Shown here in pieces: positions 25,086 through 33,540 of a stretch of 64,000 nt of DNA (positions are counted from its first letter, which is position 1; each line of letters begins with the position of its first letter). This DNA is from Micromonospora rhizosphaerae (GTDB lineage Bacteria; Actinomycetota; Actinomycetes; Mycobacteriales; Micromonosporaceae). Where the stretch lies: the NCBI RefSeq assembly GCF_900091465.1, contig NZ_FMHV01000002.1:6262001-6326000 (forward strand), written 5' to 3'. The position numbers and the translations under genes are program-made. Below the pieces are notes generated by a model. It was not told where the DNA came from. It saw only the letters and a program-made list of their open reading frames with translations, and ran no database searches.

Positions 25086-26039
25086 GTGCTGCACGTCGAT
25101 CCGATCTTTGCCGCCACCTCGGTCGCTCCGTCGCGCCTGGCGGCGGGGGGCGAGGCCGTCCCGCCACCCTTCACCGTCGCCCGGGTGTTCACCGAGACCC
25201 GGCTGGACAGCTGGCTCGCCCTCGGGCTGGTGGTCGCCGCCGCGCTCTACCTGTACGGCGTGTACCGGCTGCGGCTGCGCGGCGACCGCTGGCCGCTCGT
25301 CCGGACGGTCTGCTTCCTCGGCCCGGGCCTCGGCGGCATCGCCTCGGTCACGGTCAGCGGGCTGCACGCGTACGACACGGCGCTGCTGTCCGTGCACATG
25401 GTGCAGCACATGGTGCTGTCGATGATCGCGCCGATCTTCCTGGCCCTCGGCGCCCCGGTGACGCTCGCCCTGCGCACCCTGCCGGTGCGCCCGCGCAAGC
25501 GGCTGCTGGCGATCGTGCACAGCCGGATCGCCCGGGTCTACAGCTTCCCGCTGGTGGCGTTCGCCATCTTCGTGGTGAATCCGTTCGCCCTCTACTTCAC
25601 CGACCTGTACCGCTACACGCTCGAGCACGCCTGGGCGCACGAGCTGGTACACGCGCACTTCATCGCGACCGGCTGCGTGTTCTTCTGGCCGCTGGTCGGC
25701 CTGGACCCGCTGCCCGGCCGCTGGCCGTACCCGGCCCGCGCGCTGCTGATGGTGCTCTCCGTGCCGTTCCACACCGTGCTCGGGCTCACCATCATGCAGA
25801 GCACCATCCTCTTCGGCGGCGACTGGTACCCGTCGCTGCACCTGAGCTGGTCGGACCCGCAGAACGACCAGGTGGTCGCCGGCGGCGTCCTCTGGGCCGG
25901 CGGCGAGTTCGTCAGCGTCACCATGCTGGCCGTCCTCGTAGTGCAGTGGATCAAGCAGTCCGAGCGCGAGGCCCGCCGGGTGGACCGCGAGCTGGACCGC
26001 CAGGAGGCCCGCCAGCGCGCCGCGGAATCCGCGGCATGA
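25086..26039 (+). CDS. caa3-type oxidase assembly factor CtaG-like membrane protein
   Basis: A 317-aa polytopic protein of the caa3_CtaG family, with about seven hydrophobic helices. Conserved His-containing segments are visible: VSGLHAYDTALLSVHMVQHM, HELVHAHFIATGCVFFWPLV and GLTIMQSTILFGGDWY. The family helps build the copper centres of haem-copper oxidases, which suits its place opposite ctaE. A charged C-terminal tail (SEREARRVDRELDRQEARQR) is cytosolic. Copper delivery is inferred from family and context. GTG 25086 is supported by the adjacent -10 hexamer. Confidence 0.85.
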   Translation: MLHVDPIFAATSVAPSRLAAGGEAVPPPFTVARVFTETRLDSWLALGLVVAAALYLYGVYRLRLRGDRWPLVRTVCFLGPGLGGIASVTVSGLHAYDTALLSVHMVQHMVLSMIAPIFLALGAPVTLALRTLPVRPRKRLLAIVHSRIARVYSFPLVAFAIFVVNPFALYFTDLYRYTLEHAWAHELVHAHFIATGCVFFWPLVGLDPLPGRWPYPARALLMVLSVPFHTVLGLTIMQSTILFGGDWYPSLHLSWSDPQNDQVVAGGVLWAGGEFVSVTMLAVLVVQWIKQSEREARRVDRELDRQEARQRAAESAA

Positions 26040-26145
26040 CCTCCTCCGACCGGTACCCGAACCGGCCCGCCCGGGCGGGCCGCCAGGCCCGTTGTGACGA
26101 CCGCTACGATCAGCGGGCAGCTACGAGGTGGGAGCCAAGCCAGCG

Positions 26146-26544
26146 ATGAGCGATCGTCTTTGCACCGTCCTGCTCTACAGCGACGACCCCAAGGTCCGTG
26201 ACCGGATGCGGCTGGCCGTCGGTACCCGGCCCGCGCCCGGGCTGGAGATCGAGTTCGTCGAGGCCTCCGACTACGCCGGGTGCGTCCGCCTGATCGACGA
26301 CTACGAGATCGACCTGCTCCTGCTCGACGGCGAGGCGACCCCCGGCGGCGGCATCGGCATCGCCCGCCAGATCAAGGACGACCGGGACGACGCCCCGCCG
26401 ACCTGCGTGGTGATCGCCCGCGCCGCCGACCGCTGGTTGGCCGCGTACGCCGAGGTCGACGCCACCCTGGTGCACCCGCTCGACCCGGTGACCACCGGCA
26501 CGACCGTCGCCGAGCTGCTGCGGCGTACGCGCGCCGCCGCCTGA
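26146..26544 (+). CDS. degenerate receiver-domain protein without output domain
   Basis: A 132-aa protein with receiver-like architecture only. The acidic pair ([13 protein letters not shown]) and the presumptive phospho-Asp ([16 protein letters not shown]) are present. The conserved Thr/Ser strand reads VVIARAAD, and the conserved Lys-Pro reads HP in TLVHPLDP, so the switch residues are altered. ATG 26146 follows GGTGGGAG. It precedes trpD by 77 bases that contain a strong hairpin. It may be a pseudo-receiver with a structural or adaptor role; no partner kinase is adjacent. Confidence 0.72.
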   Translation: MSDRLCTVLLYSDDPKVRDRMRLAVGTRPAPGLEIEFVEASDYAGCVRLIDDYEIDLLLLDGEATPGGGIGIARQIKDDRDDAPPTCVVIARAADRWLAAYAEVDATLVHPLDPVTTGTTVAELLRRTRAAA

Positions 26545-26553
26545 GTCGCCCCT

Positions 26554-26583
26554 CGGCGCCGCGGCAGCGTGGCCGCGGCGCCG
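26554..26583 (+). terminator. perfect 12-bp hairpin between the receiver gene and trpD
   Basis: CGGCGCCGCGGC and GCCGCGGCGCCG flank AGCGTG, followed by TTCCTC. It could end the receiver transcript or attenuate trpD. No Trp-rich leader peptide is seen. Confidence 0.6.
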
Positions 26584-26621
26584 TTCCTCACCCGCAACCA
26601 CGCCCGCTCGGGAGGCCCACC

Positions 26622-27668
26622 ATGGGCGAACGGACCTGGCCGGTTCTGCTCAACGCGCTGCTGCGTGGCGAGGAGCTCACCACCGCCGACACGGCTTGGG
26701 CGATGGACGAGATCATGACCGGCTCGGCCAGCCCGGCGCAGGTGGCCGGCTTCGCGGTGGCGCTGCGCGCCAAGGGCGAGACCCCGGCCGAGCTGGCCGG
26801 CCTGACGCAGGGGATGCTCGGCCGGTCGGTCGAGGTCGCCCTCCCCGAGGAGGTACGCGCCACCGCCCTGGACGTGGTCGGCACCGGCGGTGACCTCGCA
26901 CACACGGTGAACATCTCCACGATGACCGCGCTGGTGGTGGCCGGGGCCGGCGTCCGGGTGGTCAAGCACGGCAACCGCGCCGCCTCCTCCCTGTGCGGCA
27001 CCGCGGACCTGCTCGAGTTCCTGGGCGTACCGCTGGACCTGACCCCCGAGCAGGTGGCCCGGTGCGTGCTTGAGGCGGGCATCGGGTTCTGCTTCGCGGC
27101 CCGGTTCCACCCGGGATTCCGCCACGCCGGCCCGGTACGGCGGGAGATCGGCGTGCCCACCGCGTTCAACTTCCTCGGACCACTGACCAACCCGGCCCGG
27201 CCGCGGGCGGGCGCGGTCGGCTGCTTCGACCTCCGGATGGGCCCGGTGATGGCCGCCGTCTTCGCCGCCCGGGGGGACTCGGTGATCGTGATGCGCGGCG
27301 AGGACGGGCTGGACGAGTTCACCACCGCCGCGCCGACCCGCGTCTGGGTGGCCCAGCGGGGCACCGTCAGAGAGGCGCTGCTGGACGCGGCCGACCTCGG
27401 AGTACCCCGGGCCACCCTGGCCGATCTGCGGGGCGGGGACGCGGCGTACAACGCCGACGTGGCCCGGCGGCTGCTGGCCGGCGAGACCGGTCCGGTGCGG
27501 GACGCCGTGCTGGTGAACGCCGCCGCGGCGCTGGCCACCCAGCGGCCGCTGGACGGGGACCTGCACGAGGCGCTGCGGGCCGGGATGGCCCGGGCCGCCG
27601 AGTCGATCGACTCCGGCGCCGCCGCCGGCGCCCTCGACCGCTGGCTCGAGGTCGCCCGCTCGCTCTGA
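26622..27668 (+). CDS. trpD: anthranilate phosphoribosyltransferase
   Basis: A 348-aa cytosolic enzyme joining anthranilate to PRPP in tryptophan synthesis. Family motifs: VVGTGGD (PRPP loop), [22 protein letters not shown], and [13 protein letters not shown] with RGEDGLDE (metal-binding acidic pair). Length is normal. ATG 26622 has CGGGAGG 6-7 nt upstream. No other trp gene is nearby, as in M. tuberculosis, where trpD (Rv2192c) also sits next to ctaE-qcr. Confidence 0.96.
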   Translation: MGERTWPVLLNALLRGEELTTADTAWAMDEIMTGSASPAQVAGFAVALRAKGETPAELAGLTQGMLGRSVEVALPEEVRATALDVVGTGGDLAHTVNISTMTALVVAGAGVRVVKHGNRAASSLCGTADLLEFLGVPLDLTPEQVARCVLEAGIGFCFAARFHPGFRHAGPVRREIGVPTAFNFLGPLTNPARPRAGAVGCFDLRMGPVMAAVFAARGDSVIVMRGEDGLDEFTTAAPTRVWVAQRGTVREALLDAADLGVPRATLADLRGGDAAYNADVARRLLAGETGPVRDAVLVNAAAALATQRPLDGDLHEALRAGMARAAESIDSGAAAGALDRWLEVARSL

Positions 27669-27795
27669 CCGCCCGCCGTCGGAGCCGCCCCGGTGGTCCC
27701 CGAAAGTGTCGGAACGGCGTGCCAAACTACACGGGAGTAATTTCCGCTTGCCGCCGATGTCAGCTTGTCGGCGGGCAGAGGAAGAGGAGACGCCC

Positions 27796-28008
27796 GTGTC
27801 GGACCGCGAGCTCTACTGCGACACCTGCGAGGGCGTTCAGCCGTTCGAGGCCCCGCCGTGCGTAGACGGCCACGGCGTCGACTGCCCTGAGCTCGTCTGC
27901 ATCGGCTGCGGCGCGGCGGTGCTGATCGCCACGTTCGCCTTCCACCCCGCGCGCCTGGACGCCCGTTGGCGGCGCCCCACCCGCTCACCCCACCGCCGCG
28001 CCGCCTGA
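27796..28008 (+). CDS. small zinc-ribbon protein
   Basis: A 70-aa protein with two cysteine pairs, CDTC and CIGC, plus CVDGHGVDCPE between them, forming a likely zinc ribbon. The C-terminus is basic (RWRRPTRSPHRR). GTG 27796 is preferred because GAGGAAGAGGAGA precedes it. It lies alone between trpD and a hairpin terminator. Function is unknown; similar short ribbons can bind nucleic acid or proteins. Confidence 0.65.
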   Translation: MSDRELYCDTCEGVQPFEAPPCVDGHGVDCPELVCIGCGAAVLIATFAFHPARLDARWRRPTRSPHRRAA

Positions 28009-28096
28009 CGCCCTTCCGCGGCTCTTTTTCCCGAACGGCTCTTTGCCGCCCAGCGGCGTCTCGCCCGCGCCTCCCGGCCGGCACGTTCGGACGCAC

Positions 28097-28131
28097 GTGG
28101 GCCCGCGTCCCTGTTCGGGACGCGGGCCCAC
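28097..28131. terminator. perfect 15-bp bidirectional hairpin
   Basis: GTGGGCCCGCGTCCC and GGGACGCGGGCCCAC flank TGTTC, between the convergent zinc-ribbon gene and ctaF. Confidence 0.85.
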
Positions 28132-28146
28132 GGAGAAGCCGTCAGC

Positions 28147-28572
28147 TCAGTGCTCGGCGGTGCGGCGGGTGCCGGTGTAGTACTCGAAGATCAGGCCAGA
28201 GGCGGCGCCGATGACCGCCACCAGGCCGAGGCCCAGCAGCCAGAACTGCCAGAACGCCAGGCCCAGACCCGCGACGGAGGCGGCCAGTGCCAGGCCGAAC
28301 GGCCAGTAGCTGCCCGGGCTGAAGAAGCCGATCTCGCCCGCGCCGTCGGAGATCTCGGCGTCCGGCCGGTCCTCCGGACGCAGGTCGATCCGGCGGGACA
28401 CGAACCAGAAGAAGCCGCCGCACATCGAGCAGAGCAGGAACGACAGCAGCAGGGCCACCGTGCCGACCCACTCGATCCGGCCGCTCTCGCCGTGCGTCCA
28501 GGCGCCGTACAGGATCGCGACGCCGAAGAGGAACGCCGCGACGATCAGGAAGATACGCCACTCAGTCTTCAT
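28147..28572 (-). CDS. ctaF: cytochrome c oxidase subunit IV (actinobacterial CtaF)
   Basis: A 141-aa membrane subunit with four hydrophobic helices: near residues 7-24, 36-57, 90-107 and 110-127. This is the actinobacteria-specific subunit IV that stabilises the bc1-aa3 supercomplex. Recognisable segments are KTEWRIFLIVAAFLFGVAI and GEIGFFSPGSYWPFGLAL. It starts 10 bases after the ctaC stop, so both are co-transcribed, as in M. tuberculosis Rv2199c-Rv2200c. Confidence 0.93.
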   Translation of the reverse strand: MKTEWRIFLIVAAFLFGVAILYGAWTHGESGRIEWVGTVALLLSFLLCSMCGGFFWFVSRRIDLRPEDRPDAEISDGAGEIGFFSPGSYWPFGLALAASVAGLGLAFWQFWLLGLGLVAVIGAASGLIFEYYTGTRRTAEH

Positions 28573-28582
28573 GCCGGTCCCC

Positions 28583-29554
28583 TCATCTTCCCGCGCCGGG
28601 AGCGACGCTGTCCGGGTTGAAGTTGGCCGTGGTGCGCCGCGTGTTGAACGGCTCGGTCTTCTCGGCGTACGGCTTCTGGCCGATCGCCTGGAGCGCCTCC
28701 TGGGTCGACTTGCCGGCCTTCTTCGCCGCCAGGAACTGGTCGTACTTCTCCGGCGAGACGACCCGCAGCTCGAAGTTCATGAAGGCGTGGTAGGTGCCGC
28801 AGAGCTCGGCACAGCGGCCGACGTAGGCACCCTCGGTCTCCAGGTTGCGGACCTCGAACACGTTACGGACACTGCCCGGGAAGACGTCCCGCTTGAACAG
28901 CAGCTCCGGCACCCAGAAGGAGTGGATGACGTCGCGGCTCTGCTCCTCGAACCGGATCGACCGGCCGGTCGGCAGGACGAGCACCGGGATGACCTCGCTG
29001 GTGCCGAGGACCGACGCGACCGTGTTCGCCTCGCGGCCCTGGCCGTCGCGGTAGTTGAACTGCCAGTTCCACTTGAAGGCGACGACCTCGACGGTGACGT
29101 CCGGGTTCTTCGTCGTCTTGTTCACGTCAGTCTGCACGATCGCCGTGTAGTAGAAGAGCACGGAGACGATCAGGATCGGCGCGATCGTGTAGAGGAACTC
29201 CATCGGCATGTTGTAGCGGGTCTGCACCGGTAGCTCGTTGCCGCGCTTCCGGTAGCGGATCACGCACCAGAAGATCAGACCCCAGACGAAGACGCCGACC
29301 GCGAGCGCCGCGATGCAGGACGCGATCCACAGGTCGTACATCCGCCGGGACTCCGCCGTGATGCCGCCCTGCGGCCAGCCGAAGCCGTCGAACGTCCTGC
29401 CGACGTCGCAGCCGGTGAGCAGAACCAACAGCGCCACTCCGCCGAGGCCGAGCCCGGCGAGCCGACCAGCACCACGCCGCCGGCGCCCACCGGCTCCTGG
29501 GGAAGCGCTGTGCCGTACGGCCGACGGCCGTACCTCCGAACTCCTTGCGACCAC
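28583..29554 (-). CDS. ctaC: cytochrome c oxidase subunit II
   Basis: A 323-aa subunit carrying the CuA electron-entry site: the motif CAELCGTYHAFM has both Cys, the His and the Met, with the other His in VIHSFWVPELLFKRD. Two membrane helices follow a signal whose end, LLVLLTGC, is a lipobox, so the mature protein is probably a lipoprotein. GTG 29554 is chosen because GGAGG lies 8 nt upstream; longer readings run into non-coding sequence. The catalytic subunit gene ctaD is not in this window. Confidence 0.95.
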   Translation of the reverse strand: MVARSSEVRPSAVRHSASPGAGGRRRRGAGRLAGLGLGGVALLVLLTGCDVGRTFDGFGWPQGGITAESRRMYDLWIASCIAALAVGVFVWGLIFWCVIRYRKRGNELPVQTRYNMPMEFLYTIAPILIVSVLFYYTAIVQTDVNKTTKNPDVTVEVVAFKWNWQFNYRDGQGREANTVASVLGTSEVIPVLVLPTGRSIRFEEQSRDVIHSFWVPELLFKRDVFPGSVRNVFEVRNLETEGAYVGRCAELCGTYHAFMNFELRVVSPEKYDQFLAAKKAGKSTQEALQAIGQKPYAEKTEPFNTRRTTANFNPDSVAPGAGR

Positions 29555-29711
29555 CTGGTCCTGCCTCCCTAGCGCGCCGCGGTGGTTGTTTTCGATCAGC
29601 ACCGACGGCAAAGGCGTCACCGACGGTCGCAGATTACTCGACCATGACGGGCTGGACCGTGTTGGGGTCAGTGTCCACCCCATCGGGGGTTCTACGGGCC
29701 TACCGGCGCGA

Positions 29712-29717
29712 TAGCGT
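29712..29717 (+). promoter_or_regulatory. -10 hexamer TAGCGT, putative leaderless promoter of the desulfurase gene
   Basis: TAGCGT ends 8 nt before GTG 29726, with no ribosome site between. Confidence 0.45.
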
Positions 29718-29725
29718 CGGCAGTC

Positions 29726-30877
29726 GTGAGCGCATCCCCGGTCTATCTGGACGCGGCGACCGCCGCGCCGCTGCACCCGGTCGCCCGGCAGGCGTTGCTG
29801 GCCGCGCTGGACGACGGCTGGGCCGATCCCGGCAAGCTCTACACCCAGGCCCGGCGCGCCCGCCAACTGCTCGACGCCGCCCGCGAGGCCACCGCGCAGA
29901 CCCTCGGCGTCCGCGCCGATGAGATCTCCTTCACCCCCAGCGGTACGACCGCGGCACACGCCGCCGTGCTCGGCGGTCTGGCCGGGCGGCGTCGGGTCGG
30001 GTCGATCCTGGTGCACTCGGCGATCGAGCACTCCGCGGTGCTGCACGCGGCGGAGCGGCACGTGGCCGGCGGAGGCACCGCCACGCCCGTGCCGGTCGAC
30101 CGGCTCGGCCGGCTGGATCTGGCGGTCTGGTCGGCCGCGGTCCGGGCGCCCGGGGTGGCGCTGGCCGCGCTGATCGGCGCCAGTCACGAGGTGGGCACGG
30201 TCCAGCCGGTGCCGGCGGCGGCCGCCGAGTGCGTCGACGCCGGCGTACCGCTCTACGTCGACGCCGCGCAGCTGGTCGGCCGGGCGCCGCTGCCGGCGGG
30301 CTGGTCGGTGCTGACGGCCAGCGCGCACAAGTGGGGCGGACCACCCGGAGTCGGGCTGCTGGTGGTGCGCAAGGGCACCCGCTGGGAGTCGCCGTTCCCG
30401 GCGGACGAGCGCGAGTCCGGGCGTACGCCGGGGGTGCTGAACCTGCCGGCGGTGGTGGCCGCGGCGGCGAGCCTGCGCGCGGCGGCGGCCGACGCGGCGG
30501 CCGAGACGGCCCGGCTGGCGCCGCTGGTGGACCGGATCCGGGCCCGGGTGGCGGCGGAGGTGCCGGACGTGGAGGTGGTCGGTGACCCGGTCGACCGCCT
30601 CCCCCACCTGGTCACCTTCTCCTGCCTCTACGTGGACGGCGAGGCGCTGCTGCACGCGCTGGACCGGCGGGGCTTCGCGGTCTCCTCCGGCTCCTCCTGC
30701 ACCTCGTCGACGCTGCGACCGTCGCACGTGCTGGAGGCGATGGGCGTGCTCTCGCACGGCAACATCCGGGTCTCGCTGCACCGGGAGACGACGGAGACGG
30801 ACGTGGAGCGATTCCTCGCCGAACTGCCCGGCATCGTCGCCGACCTGCGCGCCCAGGCAGGGGTGACGGGGCTGTGA
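29726..30877 (+). CDS. cysteine desulfurase (class V aminotransferase)
   Basis: A 383-aa PLP enzyme of the NifS/IscS type that takes sulfur from cysteine. The N-terminus YLDAATAAPLHPVARQA, the H-containing AIEHSAV, and the PLP-Lys motif TASAHKWGGPPG are present. The catalytic persulfide Cys lies in the flexible loop SSGSSCTSSTLRPSHVL, of the longer IscS-type form. The TusA-like gene overlaps its end by 4 bases, making sulfur relay between the two the likely job. Confidence 0.9.
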   Translation: MSASPVYLDAATAAPLHPVARQALLAALDDGWADPGKLYTQARRARQLLDAAREATAQTLGVRADEISFTPSGTTAAHAAVLGGLAGRRRVGSILVHSAIEHSAVLHAAERHVAGGGTATPVPVDRLGRLDLAVWSAAVRAPGVALAALIGASHEVGTVQPVPAAAAECVDAGVPLYVDAAQLVGRAPLPAGWSVLTASAHKWGGPPGVGLLVVRKGTRWESPFPADERESGRTPGVLNLPAVVAAAASLRAAAADAAAETARLAPLVDRIRARVAAEVPDVEVVGDPVDRLPHLVTFSCLYVDGEALLHALDRRGFAVSSGSSCTSSTLRPSHVLEAMGVLSHGNIRVSLHRETTETDVERFLAELPGIVADLRAQAGVTGL

Positions 30878-31101
30878 GCGAGCCGGACGAGGTGCTGGAC
30901 TGCCGGGGCCAGCGCTGTCCGCTCCCGGTGATCGCCCTGGCCCGCCGCCTGCCGGAGCTGCCGGTCGGGGCGGTGCTCCGGGTTCTCGCCGACGATCCGG
31001 CCGCCGCGTTGGACATCCCCGCCTGGTGCCGCATGCGTGGCCAAGACTTCCTCACCGCCACCCCCGACGGCCCCGCCTACGACGTCCGCCGCACCCACTG
31101 A
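30874..31101 (+). CDS. TusA-family sulfur carrier protein
   Basis: A 75-aa sulfurtransferase with the family signature LDCRGQRCPLPVIALAR; the Cys of CPxP carries the persulfide. GTG 30874 overlaps the desulfurase stop (GTGA), so the pair is translationally coupled. A second downstream Cys (IPAWCRMRG) matches the usual position. The final acceptor (tRNA thiolation, molybdopterin or another pathway) cannot be told here. Confidence 0.88.
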   Translation: MSEPDEVLDCRGQRCPLPVIALARRLPELPVGAVLRVLADDPAAALDIPAWCRMRGQDFLTATPDGPAYDVRRTH

Positions 31102-31130
31102 CCCGTAACCCCCTACCCCTCTCCCCCCGG

Positions 31131-31200
31131 CGATCTTGCAGTTGCGGTGGGGGCAAGGCAGCCCAATTGCCGCAAACTGCCCACCCAAAGTGCAAGATCG
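31131..31200. repeat. REP-like palindromic element
   Basis: CGATCTTGCA (31131-31140) and TGCAAGATCG (31191-31200) are perfect 10-bp inverted ends; the inner parts also pair partly (GTTGCGGTGGG against CCGCAAACTGCCCACCC). It lies between the convergent tusA and P-loop kinase genes. I recall similar GATCTTGCA elements scattered in actinomycete genomes. Confidence 0.65.
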
Positions 31201-31240
31201 GGCGGAAGCGGGTTGGCGGCGCGGGCCGGGGCGGGGCGGG

Positions 31241-31825
31241 TCAGCGGAGGTAGGCGAGGATGCCGGGGAGGGGGTCGGTGTCGACGGCGGTGTCGACCAC
31301 CAGCCGGGGGCCGATGAAGGGCTCGTACTCGGCGCGCCGGACCAGGGTCTGCTCCCAGGTCGGCAGCAGCGGGTCCGGCTCGGCGGGCAGCCGCGCCTCG
31401 ACCCGGCGACGGTGCTCCGCCTCGTCGCCGCAGTGCACCTCGATCACCCGCAACGGCACGTCGGCCCGATCGGCCAGGTCGTGCCAGAGGCCGCGAGCGC
31501 TGGCCACCGGGTTGACCGCGTCGACGACCACGCTCAGCCCCAGCCTGAGCTGCACCTCGGCGAGGCCGGCGATCGCGCCGTAGGCGGCCATCCCGGGGAC
31601 GTCACCGACCAGGCCGTACCGGTGCAGGGCGCGCTCGACCGGGTCGACCGGCAGGACCGGGGCGCCCAGCGCCGCGCCGACCCGGTTGGCGAGGGTGCTC
31701 TTGCCGACCGCGGGCAGCCCGGCGAAGGCGACCAGCACCGGACCGGCGGCGCCGGGTCGCACCGCGCCCGGATCCACCCGTCCGGAGACCGCGGAGTGGG
31801 CGGGTTCGGGGGCGGCTGAGGTCAC
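31241..31825 (-). CDS. P-loop kinase-like ATPase
   Basis: A 194-aa protein with Walker A GLPAVGKSTLA and the layout of small-molecule or polynucleotide kinases (AAA_33 type): VVVDAVNPVASARGLWHDLA after strand 3, and an Arg-rich lid (EAEHRRRVEARL). The N-terminal 28 residues are disordered. GTG 31825 overlaps the stop of the upstream sugar kinase by 4 bases (GTGA), so they are co-translated. The substrate is unknown; the pairing suggests a phosphorylated sugar or nucleoside pathway. Confidence 0.75.
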   Translation of the reverse strand: MTSAAPEPAHSAVSGRVDPGAVRPGAAGPVLVAFAGLPAVGKSTLANRVGAALGAPVLPVDPVERALHRYGLVGDVPGMAAYGAIAGLAEVQLRLGLSVVVDAVNPVASARGLWHDLADRADVPLRVIEVHCGDEAEHRRRVEARLPAEPDPLLPTWEQTLVRRAEYEPFIGPRLVVDTAVDTDPLPGILAYLR

Positions 31826-32799
31826 GGCAGCAGGTGCGGCCGGACGTCCTCGGCGGCCGCGTCGCCGTACGACTCGGCGAGGCGCTTGACGAACAGGTCG
31901 GGGCGGACCTCGTACTCCTGGCCGCCGAAGTTCTCCAGCACCAGCGTGGCGAGCAGGCAGCCGACCTGTGCGGCCCGCTCCAGGTTGACGCCCCAGTTGA
32001 GCGCGGCGAAGAAACCGGCCCGGAAGCCGTCGCCGACGCCGGTCGGGTCGACCGCCTGGATCTCGCGGGCGATCGGCACGTGGATCGTGGCGAAGTCCCG
32101 GCTGGCGATCTCCACGCCCTGCTTGCCCAGCGTGGTGACCCGGACCTTCACCCGATCCAGCAGCTGGGCGTCGGTCAGGCCGGCCTTGCTCAGCAGCAGC
32201 GACTTCTCGTACTCGTTGGTCATCAGGTAGTCCGCGCCGTCGACCAGGCCGAGCACGTCCTCGCCGTCCATCCGGGCGAGCTGCTGGGAGGGGTCCGCCG
32301 CGAAGGAGTAACCGCGCTCGCGGCACTCCCCCGAGTGCCGGATCATGGCGGCCGGGTCGTTGGCGCTGACCAGGACCAGGTCGAGGCCGCCGAGCCGCTG
32401 GGCCACCGGGGCCAGCTCGATGTTGCGAGCCTCGCTCATCGCGCCCGCGTAGAACGAGGCGATCTGGCACATGTCGGTGTCCGTGGTGCAGACGAACCGG
32501 GCGGTGTGCGCCACCTCGCTGATGTGCACCGAGTCGCAGTCGACCCCGTGCCGCTCCAGCCAGGAGCGGTAGTCGGCGAAGTCGGTCCCGACCGCGCCCA
32601 GCAGCACCGGGCGCAGGCCGAGCTGGGCCATGCCGAAGGCGATGTTGGCCGCGGTGCCGCCGCGACGGAGCACCAACTCGTCGACGAGGAAGGAGAGCGA
32701 GACCTTGTCCAGCTGGTCGGCGAGGAGCTGGTCGGCGAAGCGACCGGGGAAGCTCATCAGATGGTCGGTCGCGATCGAGCCGGTCACGGCGATCTTCAT
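31822..32799 (-). CDS. PfkB-family carbohydrate/adenosine kinase (AdoK-like)
   Basis: A 325-aa ribokinase-fold enzyme. N-terminal VTGSIATDHLMSFPGRFADQ, the glycine-rich RRGGTAANIAFGMAQLG (PfkB signature 1 region), and DPTGVGDGFRAGF (signature 2 with the catalytic Asp) are present. The closest match by order and sequence type is M. tuberculosis Rv2202c, an adenosine kinase of this family. ATG 32799 is preferred to the longer reading because GAGGG sits 6 nt upstream. Adenosine as substrate is inferred from that orthologue. Confidence 0.85.
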   Translation of the reverse strand: MKIAVTGSIATDHLMSFPGRFADQLLADQLDKVSLSFLVDELVLRRGGTAANIAFGMAQLGLRPVLLGAVGTDFADYRSWLERHGVDCDSVHISEVAHTARFVCTTDTDMCQIASFYAGAMSEARNIELAPVAQRLGGLDLVLVSANDPAAMIRHSGECRERGYSFAADPSQQLARMDGEDVLGLVDGADYLMTNEYEKSLLLSKAGLTDAQLLDRVKVRVTTLGKQGVEIASRDFATIHVPIAREIQAVDPTGVGDGFRAGFFAALNWGVNLERAAQVGCLLATLVLENFGGQEYEVRPDLFVKRLAESYGDAAAEDVRPHLLP

Positions 32800-32935
32800 G
32801 TCAACCCTCGGGGTCGGGAGCACGGCGCCGGTCAGCCTACCGGTCCGGCCCGGACGCCGGTCACGGGTCGGTCGACAACCGGTCGATCCACGAATACCCG
32901 GACGTCACCGCACGGACACCCGACTCCTAATGAAA

Positions 32936-32971
32936 AACGGCGGCACCACCCGTGGGGGCGGTGCCGCCGTT
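32936..32971 (-). terminator. rho-independent terminator of the IscA-type gene
   Basis: AACGGCGGCACC pairs with GGTGCCGCCGTT; read on the minus strand the stem is followed by TTTTTCATT, a genuine T-run, rare in this window. Confidence 0.85.
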
Positions 32972-33004
32972 GCGTACGTCCCGTCGGCCCTGCGGGCCGG
33001 CCGG

Positions 33005-33373
33005 TCAGCTGAACGAGTCGCCGCAGGCGCAGGAGTTGCCGGCGTTCGGGTTGTCGATGGTGAAGCCCTGGGCGTCGATCCGGTCGGCGAAGTCGATCGT
33101 CGCGCCGGCCAGGTAGGGGGCGCTCATCCGGTCGACGACGACCTCGACACCGTCGTAGTCGGTGACGATGTCACCGTCGAGCGACCGCTCGTCGAAGAAG
33201 AGCTGGTACCGCAGGCCGGAGCAGCCGCCCGGCTGCACCGCGACGCGGAGCCGCAGGTCGTCGCGGCCCTCCTGCTCGATCAGGGCCTTGACCTTCTGTG
33301 CCGCGACGTCGGTGAGGACGACGGTGTCAGGGGCCTTGGCCTCGGTCGACTCGGTCTGCGCTGGCGTGGTCAC
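33005..33373 (-). CDS. HesB/IscA-type iron-sulfur cluster carrier
   Basis: A 122-aa A-type carrier. The three Cys ligands are in PGGCSGLRY and NSCACGDSF, in the standard C-x(~65)-C-G-C spacing variant. The first 20 residues are a disordered leader. It would receive Fe-S clusters from a scaffold and pass them on; NadA, an Fe-S enzyme, is encoded 1.4 kb away. GTG 33373 has AGGGAG 8 nt upstream. It corresponds to Rv2204c in gene order. A T-run terminator follows. Confidence 0.92.
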   Translation of the reverse strand: MTTPAQTESTEAKAPDTVVLTDVAAQKVKALIEQEGRDDLRLRVAVQPGGCSGLRYQLFFDERSLDGDIVTDYDGVEVVVDRMSAPYLAGATIDFADRIDAQGFTIDNPNAGNSCACGDSFS

Positions 33374-33540
33374 GTCGAAATCTCCCTGCGCGGTATGGGT
33401 CCGGACGCACTGGCCAACGTCGCGCGTCGTCCAATGATTCCCGGTGTGGTCCAGATCCGATCGTACGCCGCGTTGCCGCGAGTCACCTCCGTGGCGTGAG
33501 ACCGGTCGGGCGTGACCCGCGCCGCAGGCCGGTGGCCGGA

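Noticed and set aside
29555..30781. Minus-frame extension of ctaC through the desulfurase region
   Set aside because: GTG 29554 has a clear GGAGG site and leads straight into the lipoprotein signal; the upstream part is antisense to the desulfurase gene.
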